Below, one piece after another: positions 18,414 to 30,889 of a stretch of 64,000 nucleotides of DNA (its first letter is position 1; the number at the start of each line of letters is the position of its first letter). The DNA is from Sphingobacterium daejeonense (GTDB lineage Bacteria; Bacteroidota; Bacteroidia; Sphingobacteriales; Sphingobacteriaceae). Made by a program: the position numbers and the translations under genes. The stretch is taken from the NCBI RefSeq assembly GCF_901472535.1, contig NZ_LR590470.1:2480001-2544000 (forward strand), written 5' to 3'. Under the pieces are notes generated by a model, which was not told the origin of the DNA, did not search any database, and was given only the letters and a program-made list of their open reading frames with translations.

Positions 18414-19295
18414 TTATCTATATAAACTTGCTGACTTAGCACGTAAATATTTGGTAACGGCAAAATATGTACTCGCTGCAGAAATCAAGATCCCCAATCC
18501 AAGTACGATGGCAAATATCATCGCGAATTCAAACCAATCGCGAAGGAATACCAATTCAGGTACCTGTTTCTGAGCAAACTGTAAAGTTAAGATCAATAAA
18601 AGGATGGCTATCAAAGCACCTATCAATCCATGGGCAATACCATATAAGATATAAGGCCCGACGAATAAAACCTTTGGTAGCACCAATCAACTGCATACTC
18701 TTGATCAAGAAACGTTGAGAATAGATCGCCAATCGAATGGTATTGTTGATCAAAGCAACAGCAATGATTAAAAGCACAACCGTAAATGCCAAAATAACAA
18801 TCGAAATCACACGGATATTCTTGTTGACCATATCAATCAATGACTCCTGATAAACAACTTCTTTGATACGGCTGTTCTTGCTGATTTTATTGATGAAGGT
18901 CTGAATAGAATCACTGTTGGCATATTGTTCCTTCATATAGATGTCAATAGAAGGAAGGAGAGGGTTTCTACCTAAAATATTCAACGAAATCTTCACCCAA
19001 ATCTTCTCTTAGATTCTTGGCTGCAAGTTCCTTGCTGACATATTCAGAACGTAATACATAAGGGTCTTTTTCCAAATCCTTCTGCAAAGAAAGCACATCG
19101 CCTTCATTGACATTATCATTCACGATAACATTAAGGACAATATTCTCTTTGACATAGCGGGATAAGTTTTTTGCGTGGACTAGAATCAATCCCAAAAGAC
19201 CTGTCATCAATAGAACCAGTGCGATACTGATTACTGTAGATACGTATACTGATTTCGTTTTTTTTCCTTGGCGAACCCTGTTCGATCACTGACAT
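18414..19295 (-). CDS. ftsX: Cell-division protein FtsX (ABC permease-like), three frame breaks
   Basis: Membrane partner of FtsE that couples cell division to peptidoglycan hydrolysis. A short cytoplasmic N-terminus (MSVIEQGSPRKK) precedes the first helix, then an extracytoplasmic loop (about residues 60-150) and three C-terminal helices, including RLAIYSQRFLIKSMQLIGAT. The frame is broken at a run of eight A/T near 19257-19264, near 18972 and near 18665; removing one base from each homopolymer gives an uninterrupted 292-residue protein. FtsX is normally required for growth in many bacteria, which argues for sequencing error. Confidence 0.88.
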
Positions 19296-19466
19296 ATATT
19301 TGAATCTGCGTTTATTCTTGCGAAAGTAAGGATTTATTTTTTTCCAATACTAATTTTCTAACAACGAATATCTGAATTTATTGTATAGAATAAAAAACTT
19401 TTATACTGAATTTACCCTAAATTCGCTAATTTCGCAGTTCTTTGTACAATACATTTACAATATATA

Positions 19467-22251
19467 ATGGATTATAATCATCAATCTATCGAGCAAAAAT
19501 GGCAAAAGTTTTGGGCTGACAAACCAGACCTTCAAAACTTCTGAATCAACAGAAAAACCAAAATACTATGTTTTGGACATGTTTCCGTATCCTTCAGGGG
19601 CAGGTCTGCATGTTGGTCACCCGCTCGGCTATATTGCTTCCGATATTTTCTCACGATACAAAAGATTAAAAGGCTTTAACGTATTGCACCCAATGGGGTA
19701 TGACTCTTTTGGTTTGCCTGCTGAACAATATGCAATCCAAACAGGACAACACCCCGCAATTACTACGGAAGCAAATATCAATAGATATAGAGAACAACTT
19801 GATAATATTGGATTCTCTTATGACTGGTCCCGCGAAGTGCGTACTTCCGATCCTGAGTATTATAAGTGGACTCAATGGATCTTTATGCAACTTTTTGATG
19901 CATGGTATAATAAAGAGTCTGACAAAGCTGAACCTATCTCCAATTTGATCTCTAAATTTGAAACTTCAGGCTCTGAAGGTATCAATGCTGAATCTGATGA
20001 TGATGTTCTATCATTTTCCGCTGAAGAATGGAGAAATTTCTCGGACAACGAAAAACAAACCGAGCTCTTAAAATATAGACTGGCTTTTCTTAGAGAAAGT
20101 ACGGTCAACTGGTGTGCAGCTCTAGGTACAGTACTTGCAAATGATGAGGTCATCAATGGTGTATCTGAACGCGGAGGATATCCGGTGGAACAAAAGAAAA
20201 TGATGCAATGGTCTATGCGAATCACAGCTTATGCTGACCGACTGTTGCGTGGCCTATATACCATCGATTGGCCAGAACCTCTTGTAGAAATGCAAAGAAA
20301 CTGGATCGGAAAATCGGTAGGAGCTAGTGTTAAATTTCCAGTCGCACAATTGAACGAAAATATCGAAGTATTCACCACACGAGTAGATACAATCTATGGT
20401 GTTAGTTTCGTTGTATTGGCACCCGAACATGAGCTAGTATCTGCTTTAACTACAGATAGTCAAAAAACTGAAATTGAATCTTATATAGATAAAACTTCTA
20501 AAAAATCCGAATTGGATAGATTGGCAGATACTAAAACTGTCTCTGGCGCATTCACAGGATCTTATGCTAAACATCCATTGACAGGAGAAGATGTGCAAAT
20601 CTGGATTGCTGATTATGTATTAGCTGGATATGGCACCGGAGCCGTCATGGCAGTACCTTCAGGTGACCAACGTGATTACGTATTTGCAAAACACTTTAAT
20701 CTTCCTATTATTCCTATTTCCGATTCTCAAGATATCTCAGAAGAAGCGGATCCGAATAAGGATGGAAAATATATCAATTCCGATTTCATCAATGGTATGA
20801 CCTACCAGGAAGCAGTTCCTGCATTAATCGAGCGACTGGAAAACCTGAAATTAGGAAAAGCAAAAATCAATTTTAGGATGCGTGATGCCATTTTTGGAAG
20901 ACAAAGGTATTGGGGCGAACCAGTACCGGTATACTTTAAAGATGGATTGCCTCATTTAATTAAAGAAGAAGAACTTCCTTTGCTATTGCCTGAGGTAGAT
21001 AAATACTTACCAACAGAAAACTGGCGAGCCACCATTGGGTCGTGCTGAAGGTTGGAAATATCAAGATCAATACGAGTATGAATTGAGCACAATGCCAGGA
21101 TGGGCAGGTTCTTCATGGTATTGGTTCCGCTATATGGACCCTAAAAACCAAAGTAATTTCGCATCCCAAGATGCTGTAGATTATTGGAAAGCAGTGGATC
21201 TATATATCGGTGGTTCTGAGCACGCTACAGGCCACTTGCTGTACTCTCGCTTCTGGAACAAGTTCTTGAAGGACCTGGGTTTCCATAATGAAGAAGAACG
21301 TTCAAGAAATTAATCAACCAAGGAATGATTCAAGGTCGATCTAATTTTGTGTATCGTGTGCTCGACAACGAAGGGAAAGGAACAAATCAATTTGTGTCTT
21401 ATGGATTGAAGGATCAATATCAGGTTTATCCACTACATGTGGATGTTAATATCGTCCATAACGATGTTTTGGACCTAGAGAAATTCAAACAGTCGCGCCC
21501 CGATTATAAGGATGCCGAGTTTATTCTTGAAAATGGTAAATACATCTGTGGTACTGAAGTTGAAAAGATGTCAAAATCTAAATTCAATGTTGTAAATCCT
21601 GACGATATCATCGAACAATATGGGGCAGATACCCTTCGTCTCTATGAAATGTTCTTGGGCCCGTTGGAACAGGCAAAACCTTGGAACACAAATGGTATTG
21701 AAGGGGTATATAAATTCTTACGTAAGGTATGGAGATTATTTCATGACGCCGAAGGCAACTTCCGTGTTTCTGATGAAGAACCATCGAAAGCAGAATATAA
21801 AGCTTTACACAAGATTATTAAAAAAGTGGAAGATGATATCGAAAGATTTTCATTCAACACTTCCGTTTCAGCATTTATGATCTGTGTAAACGAGCTTACT
21901 GACCTTAAAACAAATAAGCGCAAGATCTTGGAAGACCTATTGATCGTTCTTGAACCTTATGCACCACATATTACTGAAGAACTTTGGTCATTATTGGGCA
22001 ATCCTGCAGGATCTATTTCTTATGCTACTTATCCAGAATTCAAACCTGAATATTTAGTAGAAAGTGAATTCGCATATCCTGTGTCTATAAACGGCAAGAT
22101 GAAAATGAACTTACCTTTGGCTCTTGACCTTGATCAACAGGCTGTAGAAGCAATATTGAATGATAATGCCGATGTACAGAGACTGTTAGATGGAAAGCCA
22201 GTGAAAAAGGTGATTTTTGTAAAAGGAAAAATTATTAATATTGTTATTTAA
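19467..22251 (+). CDS. leuS: Leucyl-tRNA synthetase, three frame breaks
   Basis: Charges tRNA-Leu. The HIGH-type motif [17 protein letters not shown] and the KMSKS motif ([16 protein letters not shown]) are both present, with a CP1 editing domain between them ([14 protein letters not shown]) and the anticodon-binding C-terminal region. The frame breaks at 19524-19525 (extra C), 21017-21020 (extra A) and near 21299 (missing C). Correcting all three gives exactly 927 residues in one frame, including the expected [12 protein letters not shown] and [14 protein letters not shown] single-copy essential gene with three breaks is strong evidence that the breaks are not real. Confidence 0.95.
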
Positions 22252-22275
22252 GACCAATTAATATTTTAAAAATAT

Positions 22276-22306
22276 AAAAAGGCAGACCTAATGGTTTGCC
22301 TTTTTT
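22276..22306 (+). terminator. Rho-independent terminator of leuS
   Basis: A stem GGCAGACC / GGTTTGCC (one mismatch) around a TAAT loop, flanked by five A and by six T. It lies 25 bases after the leuS stop codon. Confidence 0.75.
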
Positions 22307-22338
22307 AGTATAATAGATGTAATATTTTACAAATAATG

Positions 22339-23646
22339 TTAAATTTCATCTACCACCATCTGGAGTGCAGTTTTTGACCTGTAAACAACCTCAATAGTTG
22401 GTTCATTCCTTGTTCCAGCTTTCAGTTTGACTTCTCCATGGACCGCCGCTTGAATTAGCGGATCCCTGATATCTCCAAAAGGATAGAGCTCCTCTGCTGA
22501 AAATTCATTAATGTTTATCTGTGGCTTTAATCCCGTTTTATAATTTCCTTCACCTTTGCTGTTGAATAGTTGATAGACAAGGGGAGACATAATCCACTTA
22601 TATCCATTGCCGCTCGTTTCATTATCAGAAGTAATGTTGATGCTGGCCATATCTTTGCCCATAGTGGATTCACCAATCTGAATTACATCCATATAAGGCT
22701 TGAGGTTATTGATCATTAATTCGGATGCGGATGCCGACTGCTTACTACTTAAAATATAGATTTTTGAAAGATTTAAACTTTTTGATTTAATATCCTCTGC
22801 TTTAAATGAATATCCATCCGGTTGGGTAGAAAGAGCATCAATAAAACTGTATTCTTTTTTTCCAACTTTACTATTCCCTACCATCTGGACAAAACGATCG
22901 GTAGGATTTACATTTCCAAGGAGTAGCGCACAGAATGCAGCATAAGATACTTGACCTCCAGGATTATAGCGCAAGTCCAGAATAACATCTTTTACCTGCT
23001 CGGTTTTAAACTTTTGGATTTCCCCGATCAGGTCATATCCGGAATCAAAATTAAAATGGCTGAGGTAGAGGTAGCCAAATTTTTTGTTATCAACTTCAAT
23101 TGTTACAGCCTTATAAATTCCAGGTTGTGCGATATAAGCTGAAGCAAGCTTAAATTCTTTTCCATCCTTTCTCAACAGATTTAGTGAATTGCCATTTAAT
23201 ATTTTTTCAACTGAACCCGAAATATCTGCATTTAAGTTCAAATCATTGATCTTTAAGAGTACATCTCCTCGTTTCAGTCCCATTTCCTCTGCCTGTGATC
23301 CAGGAACCACCAAGGTAACGATTGCTTGGATAGATCCTTCTCTTTTCACCTGAATGAAATCAAAGCCAAAGCTGGTTTCAAAATTGTTTTTGTAACTAGC
23401 TAAGTTCATATTTTGGATGATTGTAGAATAGTGATCATCCTTATGAAGTAAGTTCTGAAAGAATTGGATAGGATTATCAGAAAGATTATGACCAGATTGA
23501 TTAATCTTCCAGAAATAATAATCATCCATGTTTCCCAATATCCATTGGTTTATTGCTTCATTACTACCCGAGTCATAATGGACAGGTTCCTTTTGACATG
23601 AAAATAACAGACTCAATACTAGCAGGATAGTCACATAAAATTTCAT
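22339..23646 (-). CDS. Lipoprotein S41-family (C-terminal processing) protease
   Basis: A 435-residue periplasmic or surface serine protease. The signal ends in the lipobox LLFSC with Cys17. A PDZ domain occupies about residues 100-170 (GSQAEEMGLKRGDVLLKIND). The S41 catalytic core follows: LDLRYNPGGQVSYAA near 224-237, the serine in KQSASASELM (Ser308) and the lysine in GESTMGKDM (Lys331). It is convergent with leuS and stands alone. Substrate unknown; S41 enzymes of this layout usually trim or degrade envelope proteins. The frame is intact. Confidence 0.88.
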   Translation of the reverse strand: MKFYVTILLVLSLLFSCQKEPVHYDSGSNEAINQWILGNMDDYYFWKINQSGHNLSDNPIQFFQNLLHKDDHYSTIIQNMNLASYKNNFETSFGFDFIQVKREGSIQAIVTLVVPGSQAEEMGLKRGDVLLKINDLNLNADISGSVEKILNGNSLNLLRKDGKEFKLASAYIAQPGIYKAVTIEVDNKKFGYLYLSHFNFDSGYDLIGEIQKFKTEQVKDVILDLRYNPGGQVSYAAFCALLLGNVNPTDRFVQMVGNSKVGKKEYSFIDALSTQPDGYSFKAEDIKSKSLNLSKIYILSSKQSASASELMINNLKPYMDVIQIGESTMGKDMASINITSDNETSGNGYKWIMSPLVYQLFNSKGEGNYKTGLKPQININEFSAEELYPFGDIRDPLIQAAVHGEVKLKAGTRNEPTIEVVYRSKTALQMVVDEI

Positions 23647-24178
23647 GATTAAAGCTAAAAAGAATTAGTTGAAATTTTCCTAAATCTTAATTTTGATAGT
23701 TTAATTTAATATAAGATTAACATAGCTACCGAAAAGAGCACCATGGTAGGAACCTCCATATCGCCATGGTTGGTGTCTCCACCAACCATCAATAGCTCTA
23801 GAACCCTTGGTTAAAGAATCATGTCACACAGATGGCAGTAGTTCGCCATGGTTAGCACCCCTTATCGCCATGGTTGGTGTACCCACCAACCATCCGTAAC
23901 TGTTGTAATCTTGGTTTAACATACATGCTACAGGGTTGGTTCGCCATGGTTGGTGTCCCCACCAACCATATCAAAAAAATCGTCGTTTTCTAATTTCTAA
24001 AAAATGCCTCTATTCATTGAGCTTTAGCTCTCAAAACTATTAACCCCATTTCGCATTCCTGCAATTCTTATGTCTTATGTCTTATGTCTACTGTCTAACA
24101 CCACTATTCTATTGGTTACTAATTTTAACAATTGATTAATTTTAGATGATTATATTTGATCACCAAACTTAACCAGAT
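23647..24178. repeat. 530-base gene-free stretch with three REP-type palindromes and a heptamer array
   Basis: Three palindromes with arms ATGGTTGGTG / CACCAACCAT lie at 23766-23789, 23870-23893 and 23946-23969, each preceded by CGCC. A decayed copy (CGCCATGGTTAGCACCCC) lies at 23844-23861. Four TGTCTWW heptamers lie at 24071-24098. No coding sequence is visible. The stretch separates the divergent S41 protease gene and the sigma-factor gene of the first signalling cassette. Confidence 0.85.
24132..24158 (+). promoter_or_regulatory. Putative Bacteroidota-type promoter of the first ECF sigma gene
   Basis: TATATTTG at 24151-24158 matches the -7 consensus TAnnTTTG exactly, and TTG at 24132-24134 lies 16 bases upstream, slightly short of the usual spacer. 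It is 20 bases ahead of the sigma-factor start codon. Assigned from consensus only. Confidence 0.4.
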
Positions 24179-24769
24179 ATGAACAGTTTTTTAAGATTAT
24201 TGAGAGAGGAGGGTAGTCGGGATGCTTATACCCATATTTATAACCACTATGCTGACCAACTTTACCGTCATGCTTTGGTCCGAGTGAAAGATACTGTAAT
24301 AGCAGAGGAAATCTTGCAGGAACTCTTTATTCAGTTTTGGGATCGACGCGCTAGCCTGAATGACCAAATTGATTTGGACAAATATCTCTATTCAGCTATT
24401 AAATACAAAATCATTGACCATTTCAACAGATTGAAAACACATTCCACGCAATTGGACGAATTGGCGCAGCACTTAAAAAATCATGCTGAACAAAATCCGG
24501 ACTACCTAAAGACTTATTTGGCATTGGAAAGGATCGTAGAGTTGGAATTAGAGAAAATGTCTAAGAATATGCGAGAAATCCTCCTTCTGAGATGGGAAAA
24601 GTACAGTATTCCCTGTATTGCAGAAAAACTGCAACTCTCAGAACAGACCGTCAAGAACAATCTCACCACAGCAAAAAGAAGACTGAAACGAAATATAGAC
24701 GAGAATTCTGAGAATTTAGATATCATAATGATTTCTCAAATCAGTTTTGCGCTAATAGGTAACTTATAA
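24179..24769 (+). CDS. ECF-type RNA polymerase sigma factor (first cassette)
   Basis: A 196-residue sigma-70-family factor of the extracytoplasmic type. Region 2 spans about residues 15-80 (YNHYADQLYRHALVRV, EEILQELFIQFWDRR) and region 4 about 125-180 (MREILLLRWEKYSIPCIAEK, then LSEQTVKNNLTTAKRRLKR as the DNA-reading helix). It is followed 94 bases downstream by a FecR anti-sigma gene and then a TonB receptor with an STN domain, the FecI-FecR-FecA layout. Its paralogue is 8 kb downstream. It presumably transcribes its own cassette when the receptor is occupied. Confidence 0.88.
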   Translation: MNSFLRLLREEGSRDAYTHIYNHYADQLYRHALVRVKDTVIAEEILQELFIQFWDRRASLNDQIDLDKYLYSAIKYKIIDHFNRLKTHSTQLDELAQHLKNHAEQNPDYLKTYLALERIVELELEKMSKNMREILLLRWEKYSIPCIAEKLQLSEQTVKNNLTTAKRRLKRNIDENSENLDIIMISQISFALIGNL

Positions 24770-24863
24770 AATCAGTTCACAAATTTTTTATCTATTCTTA
24801 ACATTTTCTTGAAGTACAAATTGGCATTTCACAAGATATATAAGTGAACAAGCCAATAAAGAA

Positions 24864-25834
24864 ATGAAAAGAAAAGTCTTACATATATTATTAAGACAAT
24901 ATCTGAAAAATGAAGTTACCCAACGCGAATCTGAATTGATCGAGAGTTGGTATCATTCCTTTGAAAATAAGGATGTTCCCCCCTTAGATTCAGACTCAAA
25001 AGCTAGGATATTAGAATCGTTAAATAAAAATATCGACAATAAGCCAACAGCAGTATCAGTTTTCAAAAATAAGTACACCTAAGTATATTATTTTCAAGGT
25101 AGCAGCATGTATTATCTTTCTTTTGGGTTTTTATATTTTTATCCAGCATGCCCAGTATAGTCCCAACACACCGAAAATAATCAAAAATGAGATCAGAACT
25201 TTCAGCAGTAAAATCGGTGAAAGAGTCCGGATTGATTTGCCCGATGGTTCAATACTAACCTTGAACCCGAATTCCAAGATTAAGGTTGACATCGCAGGAT
25301 TTCATAATGGTAAACGCCACATTGATCATATCCGTGGTGATGTATTTTTCGAAGTAAAAAGTGATAGCAACTCCATCTTTACGGTAAATGCAGGTGAACT
25401 GAATACAAATGTTCTGGGAACTTCATTCATGATTAGTTCATACCCAGAACTTAATCAGCAGAAAGTTTCCGTTCGATCTGGATTAGTCGAGGTAAAATTA
25501 GGTCATAAACTATTGAGTAAAGTTTCGAAATCCGAAGAGTTGATCGTCAACCGATCTTCTCAAGAATTTAAATTGGGGAATCTTGATATTTTACAATTTA
25601 ATAAACGTGATTATGGTCAATTGCTCCTAAAGCAAGTGACTTTTCAAGAACTGGCCATACAAATCAACAATTATTTTGGTATACAGATAACGACCAAATC
25701 AAAAGAAAATATTAAGCCAAAAATATACGGTTCCTATAGATAAAAATAAGCCGATTCAAGATTTACTCAAAGCTATTGCCGAGCTACATAAAAACCAATA
25801 TAGAAAGGAGGGTGAGCTGTTGATTTTTTATTAA
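24864..25834 (+). CDS. FecR-family anti-sigma factor (first cassette), two frame breaks
   Basis: A membrane-anchored anti-sigma regulator. A cytoplasmic N-terminal sigma-binding region of about 75 residues (LLRQYLKNEVTQRESELI) is followed by one transmembrane helix, the FecR domain (IGERVRIDLPDGSILTLNP, GDVFFEVKSD, VLGTSFMISSYP, VSVRSGLVEVKLG) and a C-terminal STN-like region that should touch the receptor. The frame breaks near 25070 (extra A) and near 25725 (extra A); correcting both gives 322 residues ending in KEGELLIFY. Confidence 0.87.
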
Positions 25835-25838
25835 AAAA

Positions 25839-25866
25839 TAGGTCAATGACCGCCATCATTGACCTA
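25839..25866 (+). terminator. Hairpin between the fecR-like gene and the TonB receptor
   Basis: Perfect 10-bp arms TAGGTCAATG (25839-25848) and CATTGACCTA (25857-25866) lie five bases past the FecR stop codon. There is no strong T run, so this may attenuate rather than fully stop transcription into the receptor gene. Confidence 0.5.
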
Positions 25867-25923
25867 AAATACAATTATTAATCCTAAAAATTTAATTAAA
25901 GAATTTAATACAAAAGCAAATCT

Positions 25924-28900
25924 ATGCATTATTATTTACATATCAGATTATTGTTCATGAGAACATCCATATTTATAGTACTGCTAAATATCTGTAGTAC
26001 ACTGATTGCAAATCCCAGTAAAGGACAATTGCTGGAGACTAAAGTGACGGTAGAAAAACCAACCCCTAGTCTATTGGGATTGATAAATGAACTCGAAGAA
26101 CAGTTTATACCATTAGTCTATGACCGAGAATTGATCGCATCGGCTTCTCAATCTCAAAAAACTAAAAACTTTATTAACAGACCACTTAAAGAAGTCCTGA
26201 GTTATACGCTCAAGAATTCGACCATAACATTCAAAGAAACTGCTGGCTATATCCTGTTAGAACGGAAGAAACAGCAGCATGGACGTCTGATCGGTAGGAT
26301 ATTGGACAATTGGGGAAAGCCATTGAGCAAAGCTAATATTCATGTGTTGGGCACGAATTATAAGGTAGAATCTTCGGTAGACGGGAGTTATGCGCTTAGT
26401 TTACCGACCGGAACATATAAAGTTCAAGTTAGCCATATCTCAAAACAAACTCAAGAAATAGCATCAGTGGAGGTCAAAGCTGGCGAATCAACAAAATTGG
26501 ATGTTGCCATGATTGATCGTAGTTCAAAGATTGAGGAAGTAAGGGTAGAAACTACCTTCAAAAAGGCTTCCACATCAGGACTCTATGCCGCCCAAAAGAA
26601 TGCCGTAACAGTTACCGACGGTATATCAGCTGAACAGATTGCTAGAACGCCGGATAATGATGTGGGACAGGTACTGAAGAGAATTACCGGTTTAACCACT
26701 GTAAACAACCGGTCTGTCATCGTAAGGGGGATGTCTGACCGTTATAATCAAGCAATGTTGGATGGGATACCTTTGCCTAGTACATCGCAATTTAAGCGCG
26801 ATTTTGCTTTCGATATTATACCCGTAGAAATGGTAAGCTCGGTAGTAGTAAATAAGACGGCCAGTCCCGAGCTTTCAGCTGAGTTTTCCGGAGGACAGGT
26901 CACTATCAATACCTTAGATATTCCTGATGCGAATTTTACATTGTTCCAATATGGATCGGGAACCACAAGTCAGTTAGTAGGTAAGGATTTCCTACGACTG
27001 GGCCAACGCAGTACTTCAGAATATTTCGGATTACCAAGCAAATCGGCACAACAACCTAAAGATATTTTTTGTATGGAACACCCATACCGAAGCAATTAGA
27101 GAAGATGCAATTCCTTTAGGGGAAAAAACCCATGAAAAAGCAAGAGATCTCATGTTAAATTATCGCCATAATAATTTGACCTATAAAGATCTTGACGCTA
27201 TTGAACAAAGCAAAAAACTCAATCCAGATGGATTTAAGTCCTATAGATATGGTGCTAACCCCAATCAGAATATTCGGATGACGTTGGGAAGGGTATATGA
27301 CCTCCGCAATAATTCGAGGTTTGGGTTTTCATTGAGTGGAAATTTCAGAAATGAACAAAACATCGTTGAATTTAATAATGTTAGGGGAACTATTGGACTT
27401 CAAAACTTTATGGACAGTGTAGGTTTTGGAAAAAGAGGGCCTGGTCAATCTTTCCGTTTTCAACAGTAATTCGAGTGTAGTCGCAAATGTCGGCTATCAA
27501 ACTTCCAGATTTTAAAGCATCATTGAAAAATATGTATGCCCGAACCTATGCAGACCATTTCAACCAGATCACCAGATTATATTATGGTGATTTAACACCT
27601 CCAATAGATAATCCAAGCAATTTGATTCGTGAGCAATATCAACAACCGGAGGCTATGTCTCTGCAACAGCATCAGTTGAATACTGAAGTTTCACTACCAT
27701 GGGGAATCAAATCTGATGTCATGTTTACCATAAATAAAATCAAACAGCAGATCTTGGATGAGAAAAAGAATGCGCTATAATGTAACCACCAAGATTGGAG
27801 ACACCTATTATTTCCAAAACCCAAATTTATTTAGGTTCGCAGCATCCACCAATGTTACTGAAAAATACGATTACAGAATATGGACCAATATCAACCAAAG
27901 GGATTTGAATTGGGCTGCATCATTTTCCAAATCGTTTAAGATATCTGATTTTCTTGAGAACACAATGAAAATAGGGTATCAGGGAGTCAATAAGTTCCGA
28001 TCATTGGATGTCCTGGAAATGCTGCCTGCGACAAGGTCATATGATGAAAACCCTTCCAATAGTAATCGTAGTGCACCACGGATCATGACAAATTATGCCG
28101 AATTGATGAAACCCGAGAATCTTGGTAATGGAAATGGTCAAGCTTATTATTATGCAATGAATACTGGTGGAAGAATATCCTCTGGAGGCATGAATAATCA
28201 TTCTGCCTATATCATGTTGGATCAAAAGTTATGGGATAAATTACGATTAGTATATGGGGCAAGATTGGAATTTTTTGACTTGGAAAACAGACAAGAACAG
28301 CAGATCCTCTCATTGTACGGACCAGATGCATTAGAAGATCCAAAATACGCATATAGACTTACTGTTGGAGATAAACAGACTCGTATCCTTCCATCCATTA
28401 ACCTAACTTATCAGATAACGGATAATTTCAATTTCCGAACCTCTTTTTCCAGAACGGCTATCCGCCCCGATTTCCGCGAGACCGGTATGTTTGCTTTTCT
28501 ATTCTTTTGATATCAATGGTTATATCGGAGGGGAGCAGGTAGTTTCAACAATAGTAGAAAATACAGATATACGTTTGGAATGGTATCCAGGTCCCGGAGA
28601 AATTATATCAGTAACCGGATATTATAAATATTTGGACAAACCAATTGAATTGGTTCAGGGTGAGAGGTATAGAAATCTTTATAAATATGCCAATATGGAA
28701 TCTGCCACCAATATGGGCTTAGAAATGGAAATCAGGAAAAATTTTGGATTCCTATCGGAAAAACCATGGCTCAACAACCTGTTTATATATGCCAATGGTA
28801 CTGTTTTAAAATCACATGTGAATGCTTTGTCGGCGTATAATTGGATCAATCCCCCGGGAGAAACAACAGCAGTCCGTATGCAACAAAGAGTACCAAGCCA

Positions 28901-29326
28901 GGACCGACCGTTAATGGGCCAGTCTCCTTGGTTGCTAAATCTTGGATTTGGTTATTGGGGCGACAAGTTTGGAGCTACAGCTAATTATAATCATCGAGGT
29001 TATAGAACAAACCTGGGCAATATAGACATGAGTCGAGTTGAATTCGAATTAGCTCCTAGGCAATTGGACTTTCAGCTATACGGACGCTTTCCTCAAGAAA
29101 AAGCTCGAAATGAAATTTAATATAGCCAATGTCTTGAATGACTGGACCAGGTTTTATCGCAACAATTTATATTACTCACCCGGCGAAATAGCTGACCAAA
29201 AAGGAGAGAGGGAATACCGTAGAAAGCAAGGGTGATGTCAGATATAACAAAAAAGACGGAGATATTATACTGTATCAGAGCAGGGAAGGGGTTCGATATA
29301 ACCTGTCATTGACTTATTCTTTTTAA
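25924..29326 (+). CDS. TonB-dependent receptor with STN signalling domain (first cassette), seven frame breaks
   Basis: An outer-membrane transporter and signal transducer. After a signal sequence come an STN domain (about residues 45-115, contacting FecR), a carboxypeptidase-regulatory-like beta-sandwich (about 118-205), a plug (GISAEQIARTPDNDVGQVLK, RGMSDRYNQAMLDGIPLPST, FSGGQVTINTLD) and a 22-strand-type barrel ending in NLSLTYSF. Seven one-base excesses in homopolymers near 27065, 27463, 27515, 27765, 28497, 29093 and 29212 break the frame; removing them gives exactly 1131 residues. The plug is very similar to that of the second cassette. Ligand unknown. Confidence 0.87.
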
Positions 29327-29433
29327 TCAGAGCAAAATATAAATAATTAAAAACCTGGACTGTAACCGAAAAGCTGCTAAGGAATACAGTTTGGTACACT
29401 ATTTTATATAGCAGCAACCATAAAAAAATCGTT

Positions 29434-30832
29434 ATGAACACAACAAAAAAATTGTTCATTTTCGCATTGGCTGCATTCATGTTATTTGGATGTAACAAAG
29501 ACAGATTGATGTCTCCAAAGGGAGATATGACAGCAGGCTTACCTGCCAAACCACATGCCACCATTCCTGTAGATGAGAATGGCCTAATCACTAAATTGTA
29601 TCTATCAAAAGATACCGTTTGGAAAATCAAAGGCGTTGCTTTTGTTGAACCAGGAACAACCCTGACCATTCAAGAGGGTACATTTATTGTCTCTGGTGAA
29701 ACCAAACCCTATTATGATGAAGAAACCGATTTGACTCATCCATATCAAGGGCGTATTGGTAGTTCCAAAAAATGCTAAAATCATGGCGATAGGAACAGCA
29801 ACTGAGCCGATTGTATTTACTTCTGATAAAGCAGCTGGTGAAAGAAATACCGGTGACTTTGGTGGAGTTGTATTATTGGGAAATGCAATGATCAATCCAG
29901 GAACGGCAAGGATCGAAGGTATTCCAAAACCATTGAATGTAGATGTAGATTATGGTGGTCAAAATGACGCAGATAATTCTGGCGTTTTGAAGTATGTACG
30001 TATCGAATTTGCAGGGTACAATCTTTCCCAAGACAATGAAATCAATGGATTGACTTGTGGTGGGGTAGGAAATGGTACTACATTGGAAAATATCCAGGTT
30101 TCTTGGGGTAGAGATGATGCATTTGAATTCTTCGGTGGATCTGTAAATGCTAAATACCTCGTAGCAATCTCTACAGATGATGACGATTATGATTTTGACT
30201 TTGGATATTCTGGTACTATACAATACGCGCTTTCATTGAAAGACCCTCAATCCACTAACAGTTTGGATAGAACAGGTAAATCAGATTCTAACGGAATTGA
30301 GTCTGACAATAATGGTGAAGGTGTATTTAGGGATCCTACAACCAGGACCAATTTTGAAAAACTTTACCTTTTTAGGAATTCAAAACATGGATAGAGCTAA
30401 AAAGCAGTTAAGATTTGGAAACCGTTGGAGAAGAGCATCATCAATGAATATGACCAATTCAATTATTGCAGGTTATGATATTGGTGCTGTATTTGAAAAT
30501 ATAACAGTAACAGGATCAGTTTTTAGTAATAATGTGATACATGCCTATTCAGCACCTTTTGGGGGTGATTCTGAAGTACCAGGAACAGGAAATATTACCG
30601 CAATAGGAACATCAATTAATGCAGGCTGCCGATTTTTTAAAATTGTTTGGTCAAAGAGGTATTTTTTATAGTACATGAAAATGCTTTTCATTACAATCTT
30701 GGAAATTTAGTACCTACTTCAAATTCACCTGCCTATGGAGATGGTAAATCAACATTTAAAGGTGCATTCAATCCTAGTACAAAAGAACTTTGGACTGAGT
30801 ATTGGACAGAATTTGATCCAAAAAATTATTAA
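29434..30832 (+). CDS. Right-handed beta-helix surface lipoprotein (first cassette), several frame breaks
   Basis: A predicted lipoprotein, with lipobox LFGC at about residue 20 and then GLPAKPHATIPVDENG. The body has the repeat rhythm of a parallel beta-helix: GTTLTIQEGTFIV, PIVFTSDKAAGERNTGDFGG, LKYVRIEFAGYN, TTLENIQVSWGRDDAFEFFGG, STDDDDYDFDFGYSG. Acidic loops (DDDDYD) look able to bind cations. The frame is broken near 29750, 30345 and 30650-30675. The closest relative in the window is the gene at 37586, which aligns along its whole length. It lies downstream of the receptor and probably works with it. No enzymatic motif seen. Confidence 0.75.
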
Positions 30833-30850
30833 TAATTAAACAATCAATAA

Positions 30851-30875
30851 TTGGAGAGCTTAATCAGCTCTCCAA
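30851..30875 (+). terminator. Hairpin after the first beta-helix lipoprotein gene
   Basis: Perfect 10-bp arms TTGGAGAGCT and AGCTCTCCAA around TAATC, 18 bases past the stop codon. The corresponding position in the second cassette (38986-39010) has a hairpin of different sequence. Confidence 0.6.
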
Positions 30876-30889
30876 TTAATAGTTTGGAT

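Noticed and set aside
19467..22251. leuS pseudogene or three separate genes
   Set aside because: The parts join into one full LeuRS with both class I motifs after three one-base corrections, and the gene is essential.
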